In this document: piece after piece, positions 1 through 11,849 of the stretch
How positions within the stretch are numbered: the stretch's first letter is position 1
How the letters are laid out: every line of letters starts with the position of its first letter
Assembly: GCA_034769895.1 (NCBI GenBank)
Contig: CM068373.1
Location: 196,458,134-196,522,133 of the forward strand
Source of the DNA: Magicicada septendecula
Lineage: Eukaryota; Arthropoda; Insecta; Hemiptera; Cicadidae
DNA length: 64,000 nucleotides
Direction: 5' to 3'
The notes under the pieces: generated by a model
The model's database searches: none
What the model saw: the letters and a program-made list of their open reading frames with translations, nothing else
Told to the model about the DNA's origin: nothing
Made by a program: the position numbers and the translations under genes

Positions 1-1
1 T

Positions 2-196
2 GATAACACTATAGACAACCTTCGCCTCTCGCAGCGAGAGTCCAATTTCATTACAGGAATCAGATCGCAGCTACCCTTAGCTAGCTCTTCGTTCGACCTA
101 CAGACATTTTATCCAAAAGTACAGTCCTTCCTCACGAAGGTTGAAGATAGTCTTAATCCACCTGACATGGTGGTACCATTTTTAGCTGATACGTAA
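2..196 (+). CDS. 3' end of an open reading frame of unknown family
   Basis: An open frame runs in from the window edge and ends at TAA 194-196, giving 64 residues and ending ...VPFLADT. It is rich in S, L and Q, with no membrane segment and no motif I recognise. Its length and codon pattern look coding, but it could be the end of a transposon ORF, because a known repeat terminus follows 45 bases later (240-296). The upstream part lies outside the window, so start and function cannot be judged. Confidence 0.3.
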   Translation, partial: DNTIDNLRLSQRESNFITGIRSQLPLASSSFDLQTFYPKVQSFLTKVEDSLNPPDMVVPFLADT

Positions 197-239
197 TTTT
201 TTCAGAACTCAGGCATCCACTTATTTAATTAATATTTAA

Positions 240-296
240 ATGATTTTAAATATAAATTTTAGGACATGGAAGTCATGTATGGTTCTACATACCGAT
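240..296 (+). repeat. Terminal fragment of the composite repeat family
   Basis: This stretch matches the right end of the composite repeats at about 27000-27060 and 31240-31290 (shared words include GGAAGTCATGTATGGTTCT and CATACCGAT). Homology stops to the left after about 23 bases beyond the hairpin, so only the terminus is preserved, next to an unrelated ORF end. Confidence 0.5.
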
Positions 297-299
297 TTT

Positions 300-1260
300 T
301 ATTTTATGTCATAGCAAAATAAAGTGATATTGTTTACTTCCTATTCTTTTCATGTTTAATTTTTATACTACAGCAGTTTTCAAAAGGGAAGCTGTTTGTC
401 CTGAACGTGTATGCAAAGTGCCACCCAATCCAGACCACATAACTCGAGAATTGGCTACTTCTGCGGCCACAGTCACAGCTGTTATGAACATTAACTGTAT
501 GAACTGTAACTGTACATACATTATTGATATTGATCCTGTTCACAATTCATTAGTTTTTTATAGGATCTGTCATCAGTTTGCACAAGCAAATAGATATTTC
601 TTATATTTGTATATTAAAAATAATTCATTCTCTCAGATATTGATGATATCCAGGGTTTCATAGAAGGTCATAAACTCTTACCCCAGCTTCCAATCTGGAA
701 GCCCAGAGGCTGTGTGAGTTATTGCACCTAGCTGAGGAGCCCCAGTTTAAGAGACTTGCCCTCACCCACAAAGAGTAAGCTTTGCTGGTTGTCTGGCAGA
801 TGTCTGCCATTTTGAGTATTCCATGAGTTTCATTGGTTATATCTACATGACATCAGTCTACTTCTCAAACCCCACAACTAGCTAGTGTATACAGTGTTGT
901 AGGAAGTTTTGACAATCTTCATAGGCATATTCCTCTCATCAAAATAATGAAAAAATATAAAGTATGTATAAACTTGTATGAATGCTTTGATATCTGTTCA
1001 TGATGAATCAAAGATTTTTCATATTTTTTTCCAGAAAGGTAAAATTGCATACAGTAACTTGTAAGTTAAAGTAACAGGATATATAACATGTTCTTTTCTT
1101 GTAGATATTATTCAAATTTTCCAGCACCAGACAAAATGTGGTTATTTATCCTGGTAACCATTTTCACAATTTTTTATACTAAATTATCCAGAATTGAATT
1201 GTCTATCAAGTTCATTCACTTTTTTAAGATCTTTTAATAGTAGCCCTTGTTCAGAAGCAC
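300..1260. other. Non-coding stretch, no supported gene
   Basis: AT-rich DNA with no convincing coding frame. A short block at 1105-1158 has an AG before it and a GT after it, but the open stretch is only 16-17 codons and cannot be supported as an exon. Confidence 0.3.
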
Positions 1261-1813
1261 GGTGTAACCGTTTGTTACATTTCGTCTCCCCTCCTATCTT
1301 TTCTAAACATGTGCCTCACAGGGGTAGGCTTGGTGAATGTGTGTGGTGATCGGCATGACGTCGATACGAAGTTGAATGTAGGACGCGCGTTGTCTCACGT
1401 TGGTCTGTGGTGACATGCCTGGGGACTATCTATCACTGGTTTCCTGTTGTAAGTAGTCACAGCGAGAGAGCGAGGCCTCCTGGCTGTTGCCGTCACGTGG
1501 TTCTACCTTACGAGGTAAGGAAGTACCGAACACATTTGCTTTATTAATTCAGAAATCATGAATCATTCAGTTTATTATGTAAAGCGGTAATTATTATGTA
1601 ATAATCAATTAACGATTCTCATGAAAATGTAATTACGTACAGTTTGAAATCATTCCGTAGACAGTATGTAACAGGTTCATGTTTTGTCAATCAAGATATT
1701 AATTAGAGCAATTATGCATATTTTATTAAAGATTAGTCTTCAATTCGTTAACTGATAACCTTTCATTAATAGTTTTCTGTACGATCTTTATTGTCATAGC
1801 AAAATGCATAACC

Positions 1814-1875
1814 TATCAGTCACACTTGTTATACTAAAAAGTATTATCAGTCACACTTGTTATACTAAAAAGTAT
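1814..1875. repeat. 31-bp tandem duplication
   Basis: Two adjacent near-identical copies of a 31-base unit containing ATCAGTCACACTTGTTATAC. A simple recent tandem duplication in non-coding DNA. Confidence 0.85.
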
Positions 1876-2062
1876 ATCTTATTATATCGCTGCACATGTC
1901 ACGGATGGTTAAACCGTTAGAATTAAATTAATCTAATTGTGCAGGCTGCAGGTGTATGGATGAATAACACGTGAAAACTGCTTGTTTGAACTTCAGTCCA
2001 GCAAACGGTGCGTGTTCGGAAAACTGTGCTGTAACCCCTCTTTAAGTTTTTTATTGACTTGT

Positions 2063-2065
<3 letters not shown>

Positions 2066-2110
<45 letters not shown>
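2066..2110. repeat. Poly-T tract of 45 bases
   Basis: An uninterrupted T run on the + strand. The usual source is the poly-A tail of a retroposed sequence inserted on the minus strand, whose body would lie to the right (from 2111). I could not identify that body, so the origin is inferred. The exact length could also be an assembly artefact. Confidence 0.7.
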
Positions 2111-2114
<4 letters not shown>

Positions 2115-5100
2115 GGGGCCACAAGATAATTAAAACTAGGCCAAAAGCCTAGAGAAGCCAAAATGCGCTGGATCCAGTGAGACGGGACTTGCAATTAAAA
2201 CTCACAAAATTAACAACCAATAAATTTTTATTATAACCAAACGTTAAATATCTTATCTCCCAACAAAATCATTGTATTCTCCTTAAAAATGTTTTTGCTT
2301 TAAATTTTTTACTTAAAAAAATAATATAAAATTTATATGAAATGAACATAAAGATTTTCTTTTCCAATTGGGGTTACTTTTCCCCACTTAGCCCTATACC
2401 TAACCCCCAAAAATACACATGAATATACAACACATATAAATGGACATATAAATATATATATGTCTACAACTACAACACATACACACGTTCCACATCACAG
2501 GACAATTACAACTTTCAACATTAATATCTTGCCACACCTCTTTCACCCCAGGAGGTACATAATTTACAATTCATAAATATTATTGCACGCAACACCTATT
2601 GCAAGATCTTAATACATAATAACCCATATATATATGTGTAACACCAGTGCCCCCAGGTCATACTAAAATTCAGGGGTTGGCATAATGCCTGATACTACTA
2701 TAAAGTGCTCCCACTGAGCACTTAGACTTGGAGTAAATATAATTATAATTCAGTCAAAATACAAGTGACCATAATAATTTAAAAAGAATTTAACCATGAT
2801 AAATTTTTTTGAAATATTAAAAACAGTAATGTGTCATGATGCTTTATAACCTTTAAGAATTAATTTGGCCCAAAGGCCGACATGTTCCTAGGCAAGATCG
2901 TGCATAACTAAACCTGTCCCAGGAGCATGTTCAAGTCTGCATGAAAAATCCGCCTCTACAGGATTAAACTGGGGACCTGACTGAAACTAACAAAAGAAAC
3001 TCCTATCCATTATAGGACCCAAACTGAATATAATTATGTGAAATTACATGATGAACGATAGAATTACTAGCACTAAGGTAACCCTTTTCCTGAAAACTAG
3101 AAAGAATTTACATGCCTGAATGGTAATCAGCCACAGATACATGCCAACCTCTGGGCTCACATTTAATATAAACAGTATTACAAAAGATTCCCCCCCCCAA
3201 GTCCGCGCACTATTCTGTCCCGTTAACCAGGGACTCAATTAAAAGGTGTAAAGTTTAAAGTCATTGTAGGGTGTGTAGCTATATGCCCACGAGTTCTAGT
3301 GGGTTACATTCCCTTGTGTGAAAAGTAATATTGGGTTGGTGTCACCTGATTTATTCCTTGGTGTGAAGTTTGACGTCCTGGTCTAAAGCATTTTAGTGTT
3401 GGTGTGGCCTGTCCTCGCTGTTCTCCTCCGGCAGATGAAGTTGAGAGTCTTAGATGTTCATTTGTTCAGGTTGGGGCTGTTCCTCGACGTGAAGTGAGGG
3501 ACCCTAAGCATACAAATATTATCAGCGAGAAGCTCCGACACTTATTCCCCCAGGACCCTCACACGCACCAAAATTCATTTATAATTTAAACACTGCTTTA
3601 GGCCTACTTGAAATGAAAGTTTGACACACTCTGCAACAGGTTATACGGGCATGTGGCCCTATCTTTGAAAACTTTAAGTTTGGCTAAATTACATATTATT
3701 TTGCGTTAACATTATTCAATTACTGTTATACAATTAACTCATTTCAATTAATTCAATGTAAGTTACTGTAAGTTATTATATCTCAAAACACTGTAAGTTA
3801 CTTTAATTCGCCACGTGGCGTGAGTGTAATAGGTTAACCAATTTCATTCATTCCTGTACTTATTAAACAAAATTCCTTTTACATGACTTCAAATTAATAT
3901 ATATAAGTATACTGCACTCACTTACCGCAGATCTGTTTTAATTTAGCCTGCCATAGATGGAAGATGGTACAATTAAAAAAACTTCCCTGTCGGAGAGCGA
4001 GGCATGGTGTTTGGTTCAAGCAGCAATTCAGACAAGATTAGAAACGTTTATTCTGGCATTTTTCAACTCGTGATCAGCGGCGACCGCCAGGGTGCAGCAC
4101 CAATCGGTGCTGCATAATTACCTCCTGTAGGTTGTGTGCTAAGCGCTAAACAGTACGGGAGAACACCACCGCTAAATACAGTACGGTATTTTTCTTTAGC
4201 GTATTCGTTAAATGCAGTATAAGATTTTTGTATAAGCGCCGATATTATTCAATCGGCACAGTGCTTTTGGCATCGTTCTGCATTTGCTCAACTAGTCACG
4301 GACATTACCTTTTCATGACTTGTGGACATCTCTCGGCGTGTGCCTTCATAGTAGGAAAGCCCGAGTATCGGAGGACTATCAGGTGACCTCAAACCATTCA
4401 TACATTTTGGGGGTCTAAATTGCAATACAAGTTTCCTCACTCAGCAACCTACCATAAGTGATCACAATTTTTCAAGAGTCGGAGAGTGAAGTCTGGGACT
4501 GGAAATAGTATTTTATCCATAATTTTAAATAATAAAACAGGTGTTGACAAACTATGTCCTGAAAATTGAGTCTGTTAAGACCTGCACTTGTAGTGTCGTG
4601 TGCGGCATGGTGACATAGATCGTGACTTGAGAGTAGAAAATAAGTAATTGGTGTATACTTAATGTGAATTGTACAGTTAGTCTCAATTTATAGAATTTAA
4701 CGTTAAAGGAAAAAAAAAGATAACTTTCCTAATAAGGGGCACCTATTAAAGTAATTTAGTCAATGCTCTTGAAAGAGACAGTAATGTGAATCTTTTATGA
4801 TATATGTAATGTAAAGCTATTGTAGAAAAATTGTAAAGTCAGGAGGCCTAGTTGCTGCTCTATTCATCGTGATAAAGTGTCGTTTGAATAAATTATTGTT
4901 CATTATTACCACGTGTTACGTGTTTTACATATGGCAGCCCACTTTGGGTTCCCAGTGTTGTGACCCTGACCAGAGGGGGAGTTAAACGTAACAATGTTAA
5001 TTTAAAGTAATTTTATACATATTTTCATAAATTTACAACCAAAGTATCAGTTTTTTAAATCAATAGTCGAAATTCCATCTAAAATCACATCTTCCGTTGT

Positions 5101-6328
5101 TTTTTGTTTCACCTCTTCAGCATCAGGAAAATGCTTTCCTTTGAGGTCTCTTTTCATTTGAGGAAATAAGAAACAATGGCGTCTTTGTCATTTTCTTGTC
5201 AAAAATTGCCTAACACTTAAGCTGTGGGGTGGGTGTGTTGTCGTGGTGGGAGAACCAGTCACATGTTGTAACCAGTCACAGAATGCTATTCAGAAAGTGC
5301 TTATACTTGTGTATCAGAATGCAGTATGTAATTTGAGGTTACGTGGACTGGTAGTGTAAACATTAAAGAGGGGTGCAGTAAACTTTTTGTTTAGTGTATA
5401 TATGAAACAATCACTAAAATGTATGTAAAAACTTATTTTAGCAAAATATCAGTGGAAAATGGTTTAAGTAAAGTTTTATATGAATGATTGACAAGTTGAA
5501 TATCGCTGACACAAGGCAAGGCAGGGACTGGCATAATGATATTCACGATCCAGAACAAGGAACTAATTTCAGTCATTTGTCTACCATTGAACAAAGCACA
5601 ACTTTGATCAGTTGTGCTGGAAAATGTGCTGTTTTTAAATATGTAGAACTGAAAATTGTGATTAGAAAGCATGTGTGTTGGGGACTGTAGGGACACTCGC
5701 GCTCCAGTCTTGGTTCGCTCAAGGTACGGTCAAAATTAATCCAATGTATTACAATGGAAGTATACACACTATGAGGCTCGGTTCGATCACACTCCAGTCG
5801 CTCTCTCGTGACGATTCTGGCCGACGGATATTTTACTGAGGCCGGACCGCGGTCTCGAGCCGTCCCATGCTTGTTGTGCAAGTTTGAACAGGCCGCCGCT
5901 ATGATGAACAAATTTGTTTTCTGCCCTACATAAAATTTATTAATTTTATTTTATTTATATTATCATTGATTCTAATCTATATCAATGCGTACAGTAAATG
6001 TAGATATGTGCGCGCGCGCATTCCCTGAAGTACGTCCCAGTATTTTATAAAACTACGTAGCTGACAAGTTTTTAATTCCGTTTAGCGTACATCTTGCAGC
6101 AGCCAGTGAGACAATGGTGCTGACACTGTCATACATAGGGGTGTAAAACTGCAACCGTCAACAGCTCTGCCTACTGTGGGAGAAATGACTGTCCACTGTT
6201 TATCAGGTGCGCTCCGACCGCGGTCAACCCGTGGTTCTTTCATTCGAGCACTCTGTTCGGAAAGAGTCAGACCCTTTGACACTTTGTCTCACGCCCTCAC
6301 GTGATTTTCAGTTTGTTTTTATTTAACG

Positions 6329-8865
6329 ATGGATGAAAAATTAATAGAATTAGTTCGCCAATACCCTGAATTGTACGATTTATCACACCGGTGTTACAGT
6401 GATAATGTGAGGAAGAAGAAAGTGTGGGAAGACATTGGACAAGCTTTGAATAAAACAGGTAAGATTCAACATTATATATATTGGAACTAATTTACAGTGA
6501 ATTTCCTTTTTATCTTTCCTATTTTTATGTAGTATTAACAAACAATTCTTTCTTGAACAAACTGGAATTTTATATTATATTTATTTGCCAAGGGACGGCG
6601 CCGGCTTCTGAATTGAAGAATGATGTAAAGATTTTGCGTACTTCAAGTGCTTTAGATGAACAATTCCCTCCCTGTCTCGGGATGTTCGTTAAGTTTTGCC
6701 CAATCACAAGATCGTGAGCAGTCAATGAAGGCATAGCAATAAAATACAAATTCTCTTGACGAATAAAATTATGCAGGATGCATGTAGTCTATATTGTCTA
6801 TATAGATAACGATTTTGTCTATATATATTTGGGATCTACTTTTAATCGCCTGTTATAAATTCTGAATTTTTGATTAAGAATCCCAAAACAATTTTCTACA
6901 ACCCTTCGCGCCCTAGTTAATCTGTAATTAAAAATTCTCCTATCTATTTTATTTTCTATTTTATGACCTGGAAACAGTCTCATTAAAGAATTCTTCAGCG
7001 GGAAGGTGGGATCACCAACAATAACATACGGTGCTGTCTGGTGGGTTCCTGGCAGCAGCGTATCATCTGCAATGTTTAAAGTTCCAGATTCCAGCCGCTT
7101 TCCCAGATTGGAAGAGCTAAATATCCCTCCGTCGCTACTCCTACCGTATGAACCGACGTCAACAGATACAAATCTGTAATTAGTATCTACCAAAGCTAGA
7201 AGAACTATAGAAAATGTTTTCTTATAATTAAAATACAGCGAACCCGAATTTCTCGGGGCTTCAAGTACAACATGTTTTCCGTCTAAAGCCCCTAAACAGT
7301 TAGGGAACTGCCACTTCCCCCCAAACTCGGCTGCTATTCTTTCCCAATCTTTCTTCTTTGGAGTGGGCATGAACTCTTGGAGTAATTTCTTTATGATGAT
7401 GTTGCATACCTCATGAACCACGCTTTGTACTGTTGATGTGCCCAGCCTATAACTGAATGCAATGGTCTGAAATGAATCCCCGCTGGCAAGGAATCTGCAA
7501 ACAGACACATTACAATTATATTGCTTCTTCTGCCTTTTATCTGCTAAGCTTAATAAAAAAACCTTTAATATATGCCTTTTACGCTGGTTTAAGTTACTAT
7601 TATTACTATCTTTTTAAGTTACAATATACGTATAGCTATGTTTCGTAACCTTATTTTGCTATGTTTGTTTCTAGTAATTTTTTGTAACCCTTCATTTATT
7701 GATGTCCCCTTCTTTGTAAAATTATGTAAGAAGAGATATTGTATAAAAGACATGAAACCAATAATTTTGTGAATTAATTTTGAGGCAACGACTGGTGCTA
7801 ATGGCTGAAAATAATGGCTACACGGAATAATCTCTAGAAAGTTTACTTTAGTCAATAATTTCGTTTCTCGTCTCGTTTTAATTGGTCCTAGCCTAGCAGG
7901 AAGGGCCCCATATGGCAATTTTCGACTATACCCTTTGGCATAAGTTCCAGAGCTGTCGTACAGACCTGGTCATATAATTCAATCAATTGATAGGAAAAAG
8001 CTGAAGGTGACATACTTTTTGCCAGTAGCAGTAGTAGTACTATATGCTCTTGTCTTAAGCCTTTTTGAACGCATTACGTTGACATAGCTTTTGTATTCCC
8101 TCTAGGCAATGACTGCAAGCAGCGGTGGCTGAATTTACGGAGGCAGTACTGCAAGTTTCGCCAAAAGCAATCAACAACAAGTTGGCAAGCAGCCGGTACC
8201 CCCAAGAAGTGAAAGTTTGGAGAACAAATGTCTTTCCTGGCATTCACGTGAAAGACAAGGAAAGGTTAGCTTCTGTAGACTTGGCAGAAGAAGAAGAAGA
8301 CGATGACGAAGCAGAGGAGTCTCAAGAAGTACCTCCAGAAAATGACAGTCGAGAGCCTACCCCTTCTCAACTGCCGGTTCCTCCAAAACGAAGGCTCGCC
8401 CGGAAGAACCCGCCAGAAAATGCATCCTCAACTGTAATGAGGTACCTTCTAGAAAACAGGGAGCAGAAAGGTGACAAAAACGACTCCATGAATTTATTTT
8501 TCCAGTCTATGCTCAAAACCGTCAAGACATTTTCCCTCCTAGACCAACGTATGTTTCGAAATCAGATGTTCCGGTTGGTGTCAGATATGGAAGCTAAATA
8601 CTTAGTCTCCCATCCCTCTACTTCCATGCGGCCCTTCAATCCTACATCTGTTCCTTCTGTGGCATTCAGAGAAAATACGAGTACGCCCATCTCGAATACT
8701 TCTTCTGGTTCTTTGACGTTCAGCCCCTTCGGTAATGAAATGCAGGTTCGCCACACTGAGTTCGAGTACACAAGTGCAAACGTACCAGTAAGTGCATCAC
8801 CAGCATCCTCAACCGATTCCGTAGACTGTACAAATGGTGCTTATTTTTCTAACTACACGGCATAA
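6329..8865 (+). pseudogene. MADF/BESS accessory protein of the Harbinger element (two exons, damaged)
   Basis: Exon 1 is 6329-6458 (ATG at 6329; begins MDEKLIELVRQYPELYD). It ends in a donor G|GTAAG. Exon 2 starts at 8106 after a pyrimidine-rich ...CCCTCTAG acceptor. The splice is phase-correct and rebuilds a MADF (Myb-like) DNA-binding domain: W..I..AL in exon 1, then C-K-Q-R-W-L-N-L-R-R-Q-Y in exon 2. Two lesions follow: an in-frame TGA at 8210, where the family has Trp, and a frameshift near 8240. After them an acidic EEEEDDDE stretch and a C-terminal BESS-like motif (about 8490-8600) are intact to the stop at 8865. A poly-A signal AATAAA lies at 9129. Such partners (compare NAIF1 for HARBI1) carry the nuclease to the nucleus and to DNA. 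The 1647-base intron contains the nuclease's main exon on the other strand. Confidence 0.75.
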
Positions 8866-10226
8866 GTTTTATCATGGGCAGTAAATAACACATTTTGGAT
8901 ATTTTTTATTAATTCTGCTGTACTTATTTTGCTGTTTTCATAAACCATAGTTATATATGAAATAGCGCTACGAATGTGTGAGGACTTTTGTGTTTATTTT
9001 TCATTTTTATTCCTGAATTTATTATCTTTTTGACTTTCAAAGTGACTTTCAGCTACAAGGACATTCAAGACAATATTTCTTATCATTTTTTACTTTCATA
9101 AAATTGTGTTCTCATTTTTTACAATTTCAATAAAAACATAAAAAAGTAATACAGCGTTTGTTATTTCAAAGTACCTCATTGATTCCATTTCATTTAACAA
9201 ATATTTCAGCTAATAACTCCACTTGCTGCCCGCATTCATAACCAGTTCAACATTTTTTCTGAGTTGACGGACAAAACTTTGACGTTTTTCGCAATGACTA
9301 GTCCAAATTTAAAAAGCTCAGTGTCTTGTTAATGGTTCCTTGACACTAAAATTTCAATCAGCCAACATGCATTAAGGCCTAACTTCAATTATAATTTCAT
9401 CCCAATAGACTTATTTAAAAGGAATAAATCCGAATTTTCTATATTAAATTAAATTAAACTACCGTTTAACCGTCGCGCTCGACTTTGTACATTTAAGTAT
9501 TGTTTTTTTGTTTAATGTGGATTTTAATGTTTTAATTATTCGACAACTATATCATCGTTTGTCGTTTGATGATATACGAACACACTTTTAAGTTCTGAGG
9601 ATGGGACAAGTGTCCCGAAACATGTAAACTTTAGAGTGAAGACATTGTTGCAGAAAGTCACAGACGGTAAGTTACAATATATTTGATTATCCAATAGACT
9701 TGTTATCGCGCTCGGAACCAATTAAAATATATGTCATCTTGTAAACTTTACAGCTTTTATATCAAGCCTGGTCACCACACACTCAATGCCAAATTCAGTA
9801 GAAATACCATCTCTAACCGATCAATCCTAATCGAGTTATCGAGTGCCAAAGAAATTTTAATACATTCTTTTTTGTAAACTAGTTATGCTAAAGGATTTTT
9901 TTAGCTTACCTTAAACAGACAGCTAATCTTTCCCTTGGTGAGATGGCCACACGAAATGAAGTGTCTTGTTTTACCAAGTCACTGTCAATTTTACACAGCA
10001 ATATCTGGAACTGTTCTTTTGACATCCTTAAATACTGGTGGAATCTGGTGTCATATTCAAGCAGCTGAGGAAACAATGTGTGAAATTCTCCTTCTGTCAA
10101 TCTTCTTTGTAAAGTAGGATGCACCCATATTCTCCTTTTTTTGGTACTGGACCGTTCCTCATCTTCATCCAGAAGCACCGCTATCTTAAGCAGTTCTTGG
10201 TTGGTGAAATCCATCCTTTCGGCCAT
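6819..10226 (-). CDS. HARBI1-like DDE transposase (two exons, C-terminus disrupted)
   Basis: Exon 1 is 10226-9910 (ATG at 10226-10224; begins MAERMDFTNQELLKIA). It ends ...RLAVCL plus two bases at a GTAAGC donor. Exon 2 starts at 7494 after ...TGTTTGCAG, and the splice restores RLAVCLRFLASGDSFQTIAF, the conserved Harbinger helix-turn-helix region. The catalytic triad is visible: D in GALDGKHV, D in VGDPTFPLK and E in RRVVENCFG. About 330 residues are predicted before the stop at 6819, slightly short of the family norm. The missing tail (TCILHNFIRQEN) lies just downstream in another frame, separated by a local TATATAGACAA-type duplication. The enzyme would cut and paste the element. The 2415-base intron holds exon 2 of the MADF gene on the opposite strand. 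Confidence 0.85.
9583..9638 (+). ncRNA. Hammerhead-ribozyme-like motif (Penelope type)
   Basis: Reading 5' to 3': stem I strand 9583-9594; core CUGAGGA 9595-9601; one extra U; stem II GGGACA/UGUCCC with an AG loop (9603-9616); GAA 9617-9619; palindromic ACAUGU (9620-9625) as a very short stem III; cleavage-site base A 9626; stem I return strand 9627-9638, pairing at 11 of 12 positions. Short self-complementary stem III is what Penelope-like element hammerheads use, with two copies acting as a dimer. An extra base after the CUGANGA box is also known from a viroid hammerhead. Activity is inferred, not shown. Confidence 0.75.
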
Positions 10227-10313
10227 GAACAAGGTAACTACTGACTGCTTCGGGCAATGCCGCGATACTTTTAAGGACCACAGTGGGGCAGCGGTACTAA
10301 AAGGACCGCGATT

Positions 10314-10379
10314 GGACCACGGTGAGTCCGTGGTTGGACTGCAGTGAGTTCGCGGTTGAACTGCGGTGAGTACGCTGTG
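10314..10379. repeat. Three 22-bp subterminal repeats of the Harbinger element
   Basis: Three consecutive diverged copies of a GC-rich 22-mer (consensus near GGACYRCGGTGAGTYCGYGGTT) at 10314, 10336 and 10358. They lie between the nuclease start codon and the element end. Subterminal repeats of this kind are plausible binding sites for the MADF/nuclease complex; that role is inferred. Confidence 0.7.
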
Positions 10380-10559
10380 GAGAGAGCGTCGCGGTGTGAA
10401 TACTTTAGACTGCGCCGAGAGCGCGACCGTACCTAGAGCGATAGTGTGAAACATCCTTAACAGTTTTTTTAAAACAATGTGATATAAGTCTAATTGTAAT
10501 GGAAAATTAATCACCAAAAGTGAGTTCAAAAGTATTGGCTGCTGCATCCAAACTGCGCA

Positions 10560-11170
10560 GTACTTAAAAGCTATGTGTCTATGAACTCAGAAGTATATAA
10601 TTTTTTTGATATAATAAACGTATCTAGTTTTTTGGAGTGTATAAATTTGAAAGGCCAACAATAATAAGAGAAAATTTTGTAAAACATTTTGGAACAGTGA
10701 GTTTAATTGGAACCATTTTTTGGTAACTGCGTAGTAGCACATGAATAATTATTATCAGTATGGGCTGTTTGGAAGTGATTAATTAATTTTGAAACATGAA
10801 AATCATAAATAAAAACAACTTCTGGTAAGGAATACTTTGTAAATTTAAATATGTCTGTAGAACGTATTGTAGTGCAATCAAGATCATAGAGTCACGCCAC
10901 TTGGGCATCATCCATGACGTCAGTTGTCGAATTTCTGGCAGTTGCATGGTGATGGCTGAAGTCTGAAATACCATCTGCACAGACAACAAAAAGGACACTT
11001 CTACATCATAACCCCAATTGGCTTAAGTATTTTTATCTTCAAACAAGGTAGGTGAGGGGCTTATCACTGAAATAAATAATTTTGTTTTTTGTGGGTTTCT
11101 TCCTTCTTCAGGTTAATAGTAAGTAAGGGTTAGGGGCCTATACTTTGTTTTCTACCCTTACAATGTTTGC
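10560..11170. other. Non-coding stretch, nothing identified
   Basis: AT-rich sequence downstream of the Harbinger element with no credible coding frame, repeat boundary or RNA gene visible. Confidence 0.3.
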
Positions 11171-11213
11171 TACAAATTGGGATGGTTTTTCCACAAATCA
11201 CAATGTAGTTTTT

Positions 11214-11840
11214 TCAGAACTTCCATATAAGAACTTTGGGTGACTGTTTTATCCAGGATACAATTTCTGAGTGCACAGTCCCTCTCACATCAAAGAAACA
11301 GTGAGCATTGTCTTCACATTTGACTTCAGTTATTGCTTTCTTGGAGGAAATGTGAAAGTTTTCCATTAGCTGAATTGTTGCTTTGTTTCCAAACATAACT
11401 GTAGCACCAGGATTCATATCCAGTTATGATTTTGGAAAAGAAAGCAGTTGGGTTACTTCCAGTTGTTTCTTCAAAGCACGACACACAGTCAGGTGATTGT
11501 CTCTGATAGGGATGAGCAGGCGAGGCATGAATTTCGCTGCATCTCATCTTCTGTCCAGTTTCTGCAAGAAAATCCATTAACAGGAGCTCCGGTCATGACA
11601 TCTGTCAGTCTCAAAGTTCATCAGTGGCGATCTTCCTGAATGGCTAAGTGAAATTTTGTTACTTTTTTATCAGTCCAGACAGTCAAAGGATGTCCAGAGT
11701 GAGTTTGATCATCAGTTGATATTTCACCTTGTTTAAAATGGGAGGAGCATTTATAAACTTGGTGTTTTACACATGGCAGCTTTCTTGTAGGCTGTTTCTA
11801 CCATAGTGACTTCTTCTGCTGCTTTCCTTTGTAACAGTAC
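11214..11840 (-). pseudogene. Decayed mariner transposase
   Basis: Reverse-strand translation gives, in order, a helix-turn-helix segment (VYKW/CSHFKQGEISTDDQ, about 11760-11700) and the start of the catalytic half in two frames: AFFSKIITGYESWCY and then ITEVKCEDNAHCFFDVRGTVHSE. In mariner transposases the first block reads TGDESW, so the first catalytic Asp is Tyr here. At least two frameshifts separate the blocks. It belongs to the Tc1/mariner superfamily (irritans-like by eye) and is certainly inactive. No terminal inverted repeats were recognised. Confidence 0.75.
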
Positions 11841-11849
11841 ATAAAGGCC

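Larger units (their letters stand above)
1263..5680. other. Non-coding repeat-like DNA, possible LTR-element remnant
   Basis: No supported coding frame. DNA ending in TTACA at about 4929 is followed by TATGGCAGCCCACTTTGGG, which looks like an LTR end plus a TGG-beginning primer-binding site. A TGTAAC start that could match it occurs at 1263. No second LTR and no pol frame were found, so this is only a suggestion. The interval also holds the poly-T tract and the 31-bp duplication. Confidence 0.2.
5688..10455. mobile_element. PIF/Harbinger DNA transposon (two-gene)
   Basis: The element carries both genes typical of PIF/Harbinger transposons: a HARBI1-like DDE nuclease (minus strand) and a MADF/BESS DNA-binding partner (plus strand). 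The outer edges carry GC-rich subterminal blocks, with TCGCTCAAGGTACGGTC near 5730 and, in reverse complement, TCGCTCTAGGTACGGTC near 10430. The motif GACCGCGGTC also recurs near both ends. I could not find a clean 3-bp target duplication, so the outer limits are approximate. Exons of the two genes interleave, and a Penelope-type hammerhead motif (9583-9638) sits inside the nuclease intron. Confidence 0.75.

Noticed and set aside
352-663. 103-codon open frame near the window start
   Set aside because: Composition is erratic, there is no motif, and an overlapping antisense frame of similar quality exists; consistent with chance in AT-rich DNA.
1105-1165. AG/GT-bounded short open block
   Set aside because: Only 16-17 codons, weak donor, no neighbouring exon and no motif.
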